Source: Cellvibrionales bacterium UBA1963 (GTDB lineage: Bacteria; Pseudomonadota; Gammaproteobacteria; Pseudomonadales; UBA7434). Taken from it: a stretch of 20,107 nucleotides of DNA. The notes below the pieces were generated by a model, which did no database searches, had not been told where the DNA came from, and worked only from the letters and a program-made list of their open reading frames with translations. The position numbers and the translations under genes were made by a program. Below, piece after piece: positions 7,627 to 15,617 of the stretch. Position 1 is the stretch's first letter; each line of letters begins with the position of its first letter. The stretch covers positions 1-20,107 of the forward strand of contig DDED01000026.1 in NCBI GenBank assembly GCA_002336035.1, read 5' to 3'.

Positions 7627-7655
7627 TGTTACACATTGACTCTCGAAAGTGTTAC
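7627..7655 (+). promoter_or_regulatory. Paired TGTTAC boxes, candidate enhancer (UAS) for the CbrB-like activator
   Basis: TGTTAC occurs at 7627-7632 and 7650-7655, centres 23 bases apart, each in a small dyad (TGTGTTACACA and AAAGTGTTACTTT). They lie about 100-128 bases upstream of the predicted +1, a normal distance for bacterial enhancer-binding proteins. From memory, CbrB half-sites in Pseudomonas are described as TGTTAC/GTAACA; here the two copies are direct repeats rather than an inverted pair. A GTAACG at 7691-7696 could provide an inverted partner, but at a much longer spacing. Confidence 0.45.
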
Positions 7656-7791
7656 TTTTCCACAAATTATCCGGCCCGTGACCTTTGATGGTAACGATTA
7701 TTCCTTTGGCTTGGATAACGGGTGCTTGATGGGGCCTAAATAGACCTCGATAAGCCTTATTAAGGTTGCACTTAGCGGGTTTTTGCGTGAT

Positions 7792-8898
7792 TTACTTCGA
7801 ATTGGCTTTATTTCTAGGTATGGCAAATCGTTGACGACGCTCCCAAAGGCATTTTCTGCTAATACCTAGTTTTTTCGCCAGTTCGGTTTCGTTCATTGAC
7901 TCTTGGTTGTCCATCACAAATCGTTGAAAATAGTCCTCTAATGATAAGTCTTCATTGGGGTCCGGCATCGAGTCCCTGTTGCTGCTGTGGTGGTGTTGGG
8001 AAGGCTGATAAAGATCGGCATAGCTACCAATTAACGGTCGTGGTGAGGTGGCGTTCACCGCATCATTAAAATTGGATACGTCTAGGTCTATTTCAAGATC
8101 TGCTTGATTGATCGCTAAGCCGTCAGACATGATCGCTGCGCGTTCAATGATGTTCTCCAGTTCGCGGACATTTCCAGGCCATGAATAACCATTAATTGCT
8201 TGAATGGCTTCAGGCATTAAGTGTAAGCCTGATTTGTCATGGCGAATAGCGGCTTTATTTAATAAATATTCTGCGATGTCAAGTAAGTCGCTGCCGCGCT
8301 GCCTAAGACTGGGTAATTCAATTTTAACCACATTGATTCGGTAGTATAAATCAGCTCGAAAATCCCCTTTATTGACTAACTGCTTAAGATTGCGGTGAGT
8401 CGCGGCGACTAATCTAACGTTAACTCTCTGTGATTCATTTGAGCCGATGCGACGAATTTCGCTCTCTTGAATAAAGCGCAGCAATCGCGCTTGCGCCTCG
8501 CAGGGTAACTCGCCAATTTCATCTAAGAATAAAGTGCCACCTTCAGCGGCTTCAATAAGCCCTGAGCGTTTGCTGGCGGCACCGGTAAACGCACCTTTTT
8601 CGTGGCCAAATAATTCGGCTTCAATCAATGTTTCAGGAATGGCCGCGCAGTTGACAGCGATAAAAGGTTGCTTGCTTCTGTCACTGGCTTCATGAATGCC
8701 GCGAGCGACTAATTCCTTACCAGAACCTGTCTCACCGTGTATTAAAATGGTAGAGCGCGTTGGCGCTGCTTTTCGCACCCTTGAGTAGACGATTTGCATG
8801 GCCGGGCTAGTGCCAATCATGCCCGCTATTGGGGGATTATCTTCAGTGTTTTTGGCGGGTTCAACGGCGTCTAGATTGGCGGTGATATTACTTGGCAT
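7792..8898 (-). CDS. CbrB-like sigma54-dependent activator without receiver domain
   Basis: A bacterial enhancer-binding protein of 368 aa. The AAA+ core begins near residue 26. Walker A GETGSGKE is at 55-62, the sigma54-contacting GAFTGA at 102-107, Walker B GTLFLDEIGE at 121-130, and the arginine-finger region around 185-190. A linker with QHHHSS follows, then a C-terminal Fis-type helix-turn-helix at about 336-357 (ETELAKKLGISRKCLWERRQR). The LSLEDYFQRFV and SRKCLWERRQR segments resemble Pseudomonas CbrB as I recall it. CbrB is about 110 residues longer, with an N-terminal phospho-receiver. Here ATG 8896-8898 is preceded almost at once by an in-frame TAG (8904-8902), and no receiver sequence lies in the 204-base gap to gluQ. 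cbrA, normally next to gluQ, is absent. The protein presumably drives the sigma54 promoter at 7537-7554. Confidence 0.88.
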   Translation of the reverse strand: MPSNITANLDAVEPAKNTEDNPPIAGMIGTSPAMQIVYSRVRKAAPTRSTILIHGETGSGKELVARGIHEASDRSKQPFIAVNCAAIPETLIEAELFGHEKGAFTGAASKRSGLIEAAEGGTLFLDEIGELPCEAQARLLRFIQESEIRRIGSNESQRVNVRLVAATHRNLKQLVNKGDFRADLYYRINVVKIELPSLRQRGSDLLDIAEYLLNKAAIRHDKSGLHLMPEAIQAINGYSWPGNVRELENIIERAAIMSDGLAINQADLEIDLDVSNFNDAVNATSPRPLIGSYADLYQPSQHHHSSNRDSMPDPNEDLSLEDYFQRFVMDNQESMNETELAKKLGISRKCLWERRQRFAIPRNKANSK

Positions 8899-8990
8899 AG
8901 GCTAGAGTGTCCGGGGTTGGCTGCTGGCCGAGCATTTTAACAAGATGGCTTGCGTGATACACGGCTTGAGCAAATAAAATATCGATCAAA

Positions 8991-9072
8991 TGTAACCCTT
9001 TGTAACAAAAAATGCGAATATTTTTCACTGCGCTTGAGCATGTTTATCTCATTCACGGCATGCATTTGTAAC
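8991..9072 (+). promoter_or_regulatory. Three TGTAAC boxes upstream of the CbrB-like gene
   Basis: TGTAAC occurs at 8991-8996, 9001-9006 and 9067-9072. The first two are exactly ten bases (one helical turn) apart. The middle one sits in the dyad TTTGTAACAAA and contains TGTTAC on the minus strand, the same core as the boxes near the CrcZ-like promoter. They lie 93-174 bases upstream of the activator's start, so autoregulation is possible. The surrounding DNA is AT-rich and short hexamers can recur by chance. Confidence 0.3.
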
Positions 9073-9102
9073 GTTATTCCCTTTACATCATTGATTTTAT
9101 TG

Positions 9103-10008
9103 TCAATTATTTTTTCCCATACGCAGATGTTCAATATTCCAATGTTCAATGGCCCAAATTAATAATGTCTCAATGGGCAATTGTTCAGCATCAAAGGGCA
9201 ACGGCTGCCTTAATTGCTGCAATGCCTGCAGAAGATTCTCACGGGCACATGTGTTATCTAAAGCCGCGGCACCGGTTTGCTTACTAAGCTTTTGCTCACT
9301 ATTAGCCAGAGTAATGACCGGTAAGTGAGCGTAATCGAGCAGAGGAAAATCGAGGGAGTGCTGCAAGGCAATTTGCCAAGCGGATGACTCTAAAAGGTCT
9401 GCGCCTCGCACCACATGTGTAATACCGTGTGCTGCATCGTCCATGACGACGGCAAGTTGATAAGCAAATAAGGAATCGCGACGCTTTAAAATGCAATCCC
9501 CAAGCACCTTCATATCAAATATTTGCGGGCCGAGAACTCGGTCATTCATGTGATATTTTTGCCTACCACAGGCTAGGCGAATCGCGTGACTGGCAGGCTT
9601 ATTTTTAGTGGCATCAGTATACATGACTTTTTTTTGAAGGCGGCAAAATCCAGGATAGGGGCCGCCTAACGCTCGCAGTTTAGCGCGTGTGCAGTTGCAG
9701 TAAAAAATGCTGTCTTTAATGGCCAGTTGATCCAGACCGGTTTGGTAATAACGGTTATTGTTGGCTTGATAGTGTGCTTCGCCATCCCAATGTAGGCCAT
9801 GGGAACGGAGACTCTCAATAATAGCCTCACTGGCGCCTTCGACATTTCGTAAGGTATCAACATCTTCAATTCTTAAAAGCCATTGGCCATGATTGGCTTT
9901 AGCGTCAAGGTAGCTTCCTAGCGCGGCATACAGTGAGCCAGCATGCAACGGCCCAGTGGGTGACGGGGCAAATCGGCCAATATAGGATTGAGATGATAGG
10001 GATTGCAT
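9103..10008 (-). CDS. gluQ: Glutamyl-Q tRNA(Asp) synthetase
   Basis: A GluRS-catalytic-domain paralogue without the anticodon-binding part. It activates glutamate and attaches it to the queuosine base of tRNA-Asp. The length of 301 aa fits. The HIGH-like APSPTGPLHAGSL lies at residues 14-26. The zinc site is visible as Cys104, Cys106, Tyr118 and Cys122 (CNC...YPGFC), and the KMSKS-like motif is QKLSKQTGAAALD. It starts at ATG 10006-10008, about 100 bases after dksA in the same direction, the classical dksA-gluQ pair. In Pseudomonas cbrA follows; here the next gene is directly the CbrB-like activator. Confidence 0.95.
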   Translation of the reverse strand: MQSLSSQSYIGRFAPSPTGPLHAGSLYAALGSYLDAKANHGQWLLRIEDVDTLRNVEGASEAIIESLRSHGLHWDGEAHYQANNNRYYQTGLDQLAIKDSIFYCNCTRAKLRALGGPYPGFCRLQKKVMYTDATKNKPASHAIRLACGRQKYHMNDRVLGPQIFDMKVLGDCILKRRDSLFAYQLAVVMDDAAHGITHVVRGADLLESSAWQIALQHSLDFPLLDYAHLPVITLANSEQKLSKQTGAAALDNTCARENLLQALQQLRQPLPFDAEQLPIETLLIWAIEHWNIEHLRMGKNN

Positions 10009-10107
10009 AACGAGCCATTATTCCGAATGGCGAGCAGATTTACAACATGGCAGAACAATCAACCGTTCTGTCACTCAGACAAATCATTAACCACACGGTG
10101 TTATTGG

Positions 10108-10548
10108 TTAACCCAATTGCTGTTTTTCTTTAATCTCGTCCAGAGTTTTGCAGTCGATGCACAGTGTTGCGGTGGGTCTAGCCTCTAAGCGCTTAATTCC
10201 AATTTCAATGCCACAGATATCACAGAAACCGTAATCGTCGCTATTAATTAATTCAACCGTTGCATCAATTTTTCTGATTAACTTACGCTCTCGGTCGCGC
10301 GCTCGAAGTTCAAGGCTGAATTCTTCTTCTTGTGTGGCGCGATCAGCGGGATCTGGAAAATTGGCGGCCTCATCTTTCATATGGGTGACCGTGCGGTCAA
10401 CTTCTTCCATTAATTGTGATTTCCAATCTATCAGAATTGATTTGAAATGTTTCCTTTGAAGTTCGCCCATGTACGCTTCACCTTTTTTAGGTTTATAAGG
10501 GGTGAAGTTTTGAAAGGTTTCTGAACTGTTTTTTTTCTTACGCGCCAT
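10108..10548 (-). CDS. dksA: RNA polymerase-binding transcription factor DksA
   Basis: Binds the RNA polymerase secondary channel and with ppGpp adjusts rRNA and amino-acid promoters in the stringent response. The product is 146 aa with the chosen ATG 10546-10548 (MARKKKNSS); E. coli DksA is 151 aa. The coiled-coil with its acidic tip reads VDRTVTHMKDEAANFPDPAD, followed by EEEFSLELRARDRERKLI. The C4 zinc finger is complete: CDIC and CIDC. An in-frame ATG 78 bases upstream (10626) would add an unconserved 26-residue leader; a GAGAG Shine-Dalgarno before 10548 and the family length favour the shorter form. Confidence 0.96.
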   Translation of the reverse strand: MARKKKNSSETFQNFTPYKPKKGEAYMGELQRKHFKSILIDWKSQLMEEVDRTVTHMKDEAANFPDPADRATQEEEFSLELRARDRERKLIRKIDATVELINSDDYGFCDICGIEIGIKRLEARPTATLCIDCKTLDEIKEKQQLG

Positions 10549-10889
10549 ATTGAAAGTCTCTCGATCAATCGGTGATGCAAGGTGGCGTTGAGCAAAAAAA
10601 GATCTATACGGTGTGCTTAAGATCATTTTTGCTCGTTATAGACCACCTTCTTTAAAAGCGGTGCGAATTTAGCAGAAAATCTTCGCGCAAGCTATAGATA
10701 TTTAGTCTGTAAGACCTATTTTTTCAGTTAATGGACGCTAGACCTTTAATCATCCACTTAATAATAGCTGTGTTCACGGGTCGGTAATGAATGGGGTAGA
10801 ATAAAGACATGAGCAATAATCATTGATGAGCCATTGTTTTATTGGCCTTTTTTGATTGTTGCAGTCGTTAACTATTGGATATTCGCGAA
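10549..10889. other. Divergent intergenic region dksA / aminotransferase
   Basis: A 341-base gap between outward-facing starts. It should hold the dksA promoter (minus) and the aminotransferase promoter (plus). On the plus strand a weak sigma70-like pair is visible (listed separately). On the minus strand no convincing -35/-10 pair was found. No small gene or hairpin with a T-run stood out. Confidence 0.5.
10773..10802 (+). promoter_or_regulatory. Weak sigma70-like promoter for the aminotransferase gene
   Basis: TTCACG (10773-10778) and TAGAAT (10797-10802) are separated by 18 bases, 87 bases before the chosen start. The -10 is good (one mismatch to TATAAT); the -35 is poor. It is a visual match only. 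Confidence 0.3.
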
Positions 10890-12098
10890 ATGAAACCGCC
10901 TATTAGCCAGCGTGTTGCTGATATACAGCCCTTTCAAGTGGTCGAAATGTTGGCGCGGGCAAAAGCGCTAGAGGCTGAGGGTCGCGATATCGTTCACATG
11001 CAAGCTGGCGAGCCTGATTTCACGACGGCCCCTGATATTGTTGAGGCTGGCATGGCCGCACTAGCGCGGGGTGAAACCCAGTACAGCGACGCTAATGGTC
11101 TTTGGGCTTTACGTCAGGCAATCGCTAATTACTACCTGAGTGACTATGGCGTCGACATTGATCCACGACGAATTATGATTACGCCCGGTGCCTCGGGGGC
11201 GCTGCTGTTAATTTCGGCTTTACTGGTCGATCAAGGCCAAGCGGTATTAATGACGGATCCTGGCTACCCTTGCAATCCGAACTTTATTCGCTTGATGGAG
11301 GGCACGCCGCAATTAGTGCCCGTTGGCCCTGAGCATGGCTTTCAGCTTACGGCTGACTTAGTTAAGCAGCATTGGCGCAGTGACAGCGATGAGCATAGGC
11401 ACACCGTCGCCGCAGTCGTGGCCAGTCCCGCGAACCCGACGGGTGCGGCGCTGAGTCGTGAGGCGTTAGTGTCATTGCAGGCGGCGGTTGAACAGCAGCA
11501 GGGCCAGTTAGTGGTTGATGAGATTTATCACGGCTTAGATTTTAGGCCTGAAGGTGCCACTCGTGCGGTCACATCTATTTTGGAATTAACTGATCAGGCG
11601 TTTGTGGTAAATAGTTTCTCAAAATATTTTGGCATGACCGGTTGGCGTTTAGGCTGGCTAGTAGCGCCCGAGTGGGCCTTGCCAGGCTTAGAGAAATTGG
11701 CGCAAAATCTATTTATTTCGATGTCTACAATGGCCCAGCATGCAGCATTGCAATGCTTTACCCCAGCGACGCGGCAACTATTGGATGCACGGCGAGATGA
11801 ATTCAAGCGGCGCTGTGATTTACTGTTGCCTGCCTTAGAAGCGATGGGTTTTGTGATTCCGCATTACCCGGAAGGTGGATTATATATTTATGCCGATATC
11901 AGTCGTTTTAATGGTCGCTTTGGCCACAACAGTCAGACCTTTTGCCACTTTTTACTTGAGGAACATGGCATTGCCTTGACACCAGGTACTGATTTTGGTG
12001 ATTATCGAAGTGATACCATGGTGCGTTTTGCATTTACTACCAATATTGAGCGCATAACGTTTGCCATCGAAAAAATGCAACGTATTTTTGAGCTGTAG
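10890..12098 (+). CDS. PLP-dependent class I/II aminotransferase
   Basis: Fold-type I pyridoxal-phosphate enzyme of the aspartate-aminotransferase-like group. The product is 402 aa from ATG 10890 (MKPPISQRVADIQPF), with GGA ten bases upstream; a TTG at 10875 would add five residues. Visible motifs are MQAGEPDF near the N-terminus, ITPGASGALLL (cofactor phosphate region), ASPANPTGA, VVDEIYHGL with the PLP-pyridine aspartate, and SKYFGMTGWRLGW with the Schiff-base Lys245 and phosphate-binding Arg. The C-terminal arginine lies in MVRFAFTTN. Substrate cannot be fixed from sequence; aspartate, alanine or aromatic substrates are possible. A similar aminotransferase lies beside dksA in Pseudomonas as I recall it. 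Confidence 0.9.
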   Translation: MKPPISQRVADIQPFQVVEMLARAKALEAEGRDIVHMQAGEPDFTTAPDIVEAGMAALARGETQYSDANGLWALRQAIANYYLSDYGVDIDPRRIMITPGASGALLLISALLVDQGQAVLMTDPGYPCNPNFIRLMEGTPQLVPVGPEHGFQLTADLVKQHWRSDSDEHRHTVAAVVASPANPTGAALSREALVSLQAAVEQQQGQLVVDEIYHGLDFRPEGATRAVTSILELTDQAFVVNSFSKYFGMTGWRLGWLVAPEWALPGLEKLAQNLFISMSTMAQHAALQCFTPATRQLLDARRDEFKRRCDLLLPALEAMGFVIPHYPEGGLYIYADISRFNGRFGHNSQTFCHFLLEEHGIALTPGTDFGDYRSDTMVRFAFTTNIERITFAIEKMQRIFEL

Positions 12099-12200
12099 CG
12101 CTTATAATTTAAATTTCGCGTATAAAGGGATGCAGTAACTTCTACTTCCCAGACTTCATCTTTTCGCCTTACTGAGAAAACCAATAGGAATCACCTACCA

Positions 12201-15131
12201 ATGAACGAAATAAATACAGTGAAGTTTAGTTTCTTGCTAGCAGTAGTGATGGGTCTAACGGCCTGTGGCGGCAGTGACAATAACCGTCAACAGGCTGTGT
12301 ATTCGCCAGTGGTAGGCGTCACGTTCCCGCCTTCGAATTCAACGTCAACCAGCGACAGCGTCACGGTTCATGCCGTCGCATTAGGTGTATCCAATGCGCT
12401 GACAAATGTGACGGCCAGCTTGAATGATGTTGCGATAGGTGATCCTGTCTTACCGAATGAGAAAAATCGATATCAATTTGATGTGATTGGCATGACCGCT
12501 GACAGCGAAAATAGCATTAACGTTACAGCCAGCGATGCGGATTTAAGTCAGTCAATCTCTCGGAGCGTGACTTACGGTTCCTCGTGGATGGCCGAGCGTG
12601 GTGTGCAATACGATGCAATAAATGGCCGTGCGTTAGTGGTTGATGCGGCGCAAAAGGCCGTATTAGCGATTGACTTAGAGACCGGCGAAAAGACCGAGGT
12701 TTCAGGACTTAACGTGGGTTCAGGCACCTCCCTCATTGCGCCTGAAGACATGGCGCTTGATGCCAATGGCATTGCGTGGGTAGTCGACAGTGGGTTGCAG
12801 CAGATTGTAAGAATTGATCTTGTTACGGGTGATCGATCTGGGTTTTATGATGGTAGCGGTTTAGACCAGAGCAATGCATTTGGACGGCCAATAGCGGTCA
12901 CACTCAATGGTAATGCAACGACAGCGGCTACTACTGCCTATATTTTAGATATTAAAACCAAAAGTATTCATTACATCCGCTTAAGTGACGGCGCTGATGA
13001 AACCCCCCCTGTTTCCTTTACGGATGAAGCGTCAGGAGTCACCTTAAGGGCGCCGAGAGATTTAATTTATGACCATAGAAACGTCTTAGATATTGACGAC
13101 GATCGTTTACTGATTACCGATAGAAGCACTAATCGCCTTATTGCCATTTCTGTTAGCCTCGATTCTTCTCGTTCAATATTATCAGGCGCAATCACGCCAA
13201 ATACCGACAACGTTTTTCGTGGGGTTCAACATGTGACTTTAAGCGCCGACAATAGCAAGGCCTATATTAGTGATGCCGTCTTGGCTGCAGTGGTTGAAGT
13301 TGACTTAGCCACTGGTGCTAGAACGTTGCTGGTTGATGCAGGCGAAATAGATGGCGATGACACTGTAATTCGTGCGGCTAATACCGATAATCCCTTTGCG
13401 TCCCCCAGTGCTTTGACGATTGGCCCAAATAATCAATTGCTGGTGGTTGATAATAGCTTAGGCGTGATGGTTAAAGTGGCTACGGAAGATAGTAGTGGCG
13501 ATTTAGATTATAAAGGCCAGCGTGATTATATAGCAGGTGGTGCCACGACCCCAGCCGAGGGCGATACGGCCGCCACATTAACAGCATTAACGGCTGACCA
13601 TGTGATGGGCCGTTTATCTGGCTTAGTCAGTAACGCTAACCAATCGGCACTGTATACGATTGATCGTGACTTAGGTGAAGTAAAGCAATTAGTGCCCGCT
13701 TTAAATGCAGTCGTTCCTTTGTATGATTTAACCTCTAACACGATTTTAGGGAGTAATGGTGAGCTAAGATTTTCCGGCAGTGGTTTACTGGCGGCTTTAT
13801 CCAGCGCGAATACCCTTGAGGAGGATGGGACCTATGCCGATATAAATTCAACGGGAGGAAGCGGCAGTGATGCTGTGTTTGAATTGACGGTTAACGACGG
13901 CCAAGTGACGGCCATTCAAGTCACAACTACTGGCGAGTCTTATGCTTACGGCGATACATTAACACTGGGTTCGAGTGGCAATACTGATTTCAGCAGCCTG
14001 TCTTTGGTGTTGGTCAATGATGAAGTGCCGTTTACTGATCCGCAGGTGCTTGCTAGCCGCTTTGCTGTAAGGTTAGGGCCTGCAGGCCAATTGTATGCGG
14101 TCAATGATCGGCCGAACTTATTCGTGTCGGCGTCTTCATTGAGCAATTTAACTGAAGGTGATTTCAGTGATATTTCCTCAAATAGTAATGGCAAGGGCAT
14201 GGGCGCGAAGTTTAGCGTCACGGTTAATGGTGATTTAGATATCACTGCTATCGAGGTTGAGAACGCAGGCACTGGTTATGTCAAGGGTGAAAAGCTTATC
14301 CTTGCGGGTGAAGATTTTGGTGCAAGTGGTTCACTGCAAATAACTTTAAATGAAATTCTACAAGAGATATACGTGGTCAATGCAGCAACAGCGGATAGCC
14401 AGGGCTCGGTTATTAAGATTGATATGCTAGCTGGTCAGGGCAATCGAACCTTACTGCCTCCATCGTCGTCTAGCGATACAGCGTTCAAAGACCCTATAGC
14501 GGCCTTAACTTTCGGTGAGAATTTATTCGTCTTAGACGGCGGAAGCGGTAAAATAATTCAGGTGGCGTTAGAAGAAGGTCTTGGTGACCGCACGCTATTG
14601 GCTGCTATGCCCGATGCGCGTGCCATGGTGCTGGATGAAACCGGTGAGAACTTTTATGTGGCGTCAAATACGGCAATAAAAAAAGTCAGTATCAGTGATG
14701 GTACTCTATCAGAACATTTGACAATTGATGGTGCGGTCAACATTGTTGATTTGTTGCTTGAGACAGGGGAGTTGTTTGACGACAGCGACAGCAGCACATT
14801 AAACAGTAATGACGATCGTTTACTGTTATTGGATGCAGGCTTAGGCAAAGTTTTTGAGGTCGGCCTTGCTGATACATCACCGCTAGATTTTTCCTCAGAT
14901 TCAGCGCTTACCGGCCCAACAACACCAACCTCAGCCAACCCGTTTGTTGCCCCATCAAAAATGATTTTTCACCGCAATTATAAATGGCTGTATGTGCTTG
15001 ATAACGTGTTACGTTCAGTCTACGCGGTTGACCTTCGGGAGCGACAATATGAGACTGGCTCTGTTGAGGTTGATACGCAAAAAGTCGTTATTATGCAAGG
15101 CACCTCACTCAATAAAGCATTTATTGAATAG
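12201..15131 (+). CDS. Large beta-propeller lipoprotein (NHL/SMP-30-like) with two inserted GTGY modules
   Basis: A 976-aa secreted lipoprotein. The signal peptide ends in the lipobox LTAC with Cys22; Gly at +2 gives no inner-membrane retention signal, so outer-membrane anchoring is expected. Residues about 35-125 look like an Ig/cadherin-like beta domain. From about 130 on, a repeating unit of about 45-60 residues recurs roughly a dozen times: a hydrophobic strand ending in VVD/VLD/ITD, then a turn and a strand such as VLAIDLETGEKT or VVEVDLATGART. This is typical of NHL/SMP-30-like propellers. The propeller is interrupted at about 532-608 and 642-716 by two related modules. ATG 12201 follows AGGA by 12 bases. 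Specific function unknown; ligand binding, adhesion or polymer sensing are possibilities. No partner gene is adjacent in an evident operon. Confidence 0.82.
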   Translation: MNEINTVKFSFLLAVVMGLTACGGSDNNRQQAVYSPVVGVTFPPSNSTSTSDSVTVHAVALGVSNALTNVTASLNDVAIGDPVLPNEKNRYQFDVIGMTADSENSINVTASDADLSQSISRSVTYGSSWMAERGVQYDAINGRALVVDAAQKAVLAIDLETGEKTEVSGLNVGSGTSLIAPEDMALDANGIAWVVDSGLQQIVRIDLVTGDRSGFYDGSGLDQSNAFGRPIAVTLNGNATTAATTAYILDIKTKSIHYIRLSDGADETPPVSFTDEASGVTLRAPRDLIYDHRNVLDIDDDRLLITDRSTNRLIAISVSLDSSRSILSGAITPNTDNVFRGVQHVTLSADNSKAYISDAVLAAVVEVDLATGARTLLVDAGEIDGDDTVIRAANTDNPFASPSALTIGPNNQLLVVDNSLGVMVKVATEDSSGDLDYKGQRDYIAGGATTPAEGDTAATLTALTADHVMGRLSGLVSNANQSALYTIDRDLGEVKQLVPALNAVVPLYDLTSNTILGSNGELRFSGSGLLAALSSANTLEEDGTYADINSTGGSGSDAVFELTVNDGQVTAIQVTTTGESYAYGDTLTLGSSGNTDFSSLSLVLVNDEVPFTDPQVLASRFAVRLGPAGQLYAVNDRPNLFVSASSLSNLTEGDFSDISSNSNGKGMGAKFSVTVNGDLDITAIEVENAGTGYVKGEKLILAGEDFGASGSLQITLNEILQEIYVVNAATADSQGSVIKIDMLAGQGNRTLLPPSSSSDTAFKDPIAALTFGENLFVLDGGSGKIIQVALEEGLGDRTLLAAMPDARAMVLDETGENFYVASNTAIKKVSISDGTLSEHLTIDGAVNIVDLLLETGELFDDSDSSTLNSNDDRLLLLDAGLGKVFEVGLADTSPLDFSSDSALTGPTTPTSANPFVAPSKMIFHRNYKWLYVLDNVLRSVYAVDLRERQYETGSVEVDTQKVVIMQGTSLNKAFIE
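13795..14350 (+). repeat. Duplicated coding module inside the lipoprotein gene
   Basis: Two divergent copies, about 13795-14020 and 14128-14350, encode a shared pattern: D/E-G-x-[YF]-x-D-I, then FxxTVNxxxxTAIxVxxxGxxYxxGxxLxL. The first copy reads VTAIQVTTTGESYAYGD, the second ITAIEVENAGTGYVKGE. This GTGY-xxGD-xL style motif is familiar from phage tail and surface proteins. The copies are separated by a short piece of the propeller (PQVLASRFAVRLGPAGQLYAV). Confidence 0.6.
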
Positions 15132-15132
15132 T

Positions 15133-15160
15133 CGGTTGAGAGTGCTGATTGTCTCAGCCG
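15133..15160 (+). terminator. Hairpin after the lipoprotein gene, possible weak terminator
   Basis: CGGTTGAGA and TCTCAGCCG pair over nine positions (one G-U) around a ten-base loop, beginning two bases after the stop codon. The nearest T-run is about 20 bases further on (about 15179-15186), too far for a standard intrinsic terminator. Confidence 0.3.
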
Positions 15161-15281
15161 TGTTTCTGATACCTGCCTATTTTTTTCAGCGACCTAGGGA
15201 ATGAATGGTTTATTGTTGACGAAGATATCTGTGTTCAAGCCAACCGTGAATAGTGGCAATTAATTCACTGCTGCTACGGTT

Positions 15282-15599
15282 TTAATTGGTTAGAAATACT
15301 TCGCCAGACTCAAGTGTGATGGCTAGGCGGCGCAGCTGTTGGCCAACACACGGCCCAGAAATGCAGTCGCCTTCTTCAATGGTAAACAGTGCGCCATGCG
15401 TTGAGCATTGAATCAATGCGCCTTCTTGGTCAAGAAACTGATCCTCTAACCATTCCAGCTCAATGCCTAAATGTGGGCAGCGATTTTCATAGACAAAAAT
15501 CACCGCGTCTTTTTTTACTGCAAACAGTTTTTGTTCGCCTATTTCAAAACCTTTTGAGCAGCCTTCTTCGATATCATCGCTGTGGCATAAACGTTTCAT
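15282..15599 (-). CDS. Rieske [2Fe-2S] ferredoxin-like protein
   Basis: A small electron-transfer protein of 105 aa from ATG 15597-15599; a TTG two codons upstream is less likely. The Rieske cluster ligands are Cys41 and His43 in CPHLG, and Cys65 and His68 in CSTHGALF, the CxH...CxxH arrangement of Rieske ferredoxins and small NirD-like subunits. It has no signal peptide or membrane segment, so it is cytoplasmic. It begins 18 bases after the stop of the NMO-type gene and is probably co-transcribed with it. Whether it donates electrons to that enzyme is not shown; NMO enzymes do not normally need a ferredoxin. Confidence 0.88.
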   Translation of the reverse strand: MKRLCHSDDIEEGCSKGFEIGEQKLFAVKKDAVIFVYENRCPHLGIELEWLEDQFLDQEGALIQCSTHGALFTIEEGDCISGPCVGQQLRRLAITLESGEVFLTN

Positions 15600-15617
15600 C
15601 AGCAAAGGCCCATTCTA

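Larger units (their letters stand above)
7199..7791. other. Intergenic regulatory region between the sigma54 activator and pcnB
   Basis: A 593-base gap without a convincing protein gene. Reading on the minus strand from right to left it holds a spacer after the activator stop, two TGTTAC-type boxes, an AT-rich stretch with an IHF-like site, a sigma54 promoter, an A-R-N-repeat RNA and its terminal hairpin, and then the pcnB leader. Each is listed separately. The pcnB-proximal part (7199-7330) is AT-rich with no clear sigma70 pair. The activator-proximal part (7745-7791) has only short dyads such as CCTTATTAAGG, and no strong terminator for the activator gene is visible. Confidence 0.7.

Noticed and set aside
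7710..7729. Plus-strand TTGG...GCTT resembling a second sigma54 promoter
   Set aside because: The GG to GC spacing is nine, not ten, and there is no transcript candidate in that direction.
7745..7791. CCTTATTAAGG dyad as a terminator for the activator gene
   Set aside because: Only five base pairs, AT-rich, no T-run after it.
8937..9149. 70-codon minus-strand open frame between gluQ and the activator as a possible remnant receiver domain
   Set aside because: The translation shows none of the acidic or lysine receiver residues and overlaps the gluQ end; it looks like chance coding in AT-rich DNA.
10030..10107. Hairpins after dksA (CAGAAC...GTTCTG and TTAACCA...TGGTTAA) as a terminator
   Set aside because: Neither is followed by a T-run and gluQ follows in the same direction, so read-through is more likely.
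13946..14272. Antisense open frames inside the lipoprotein gene
   Set aside because: They mirror a strongly coding plus-strand gene and show no independent start signal or family similarity.
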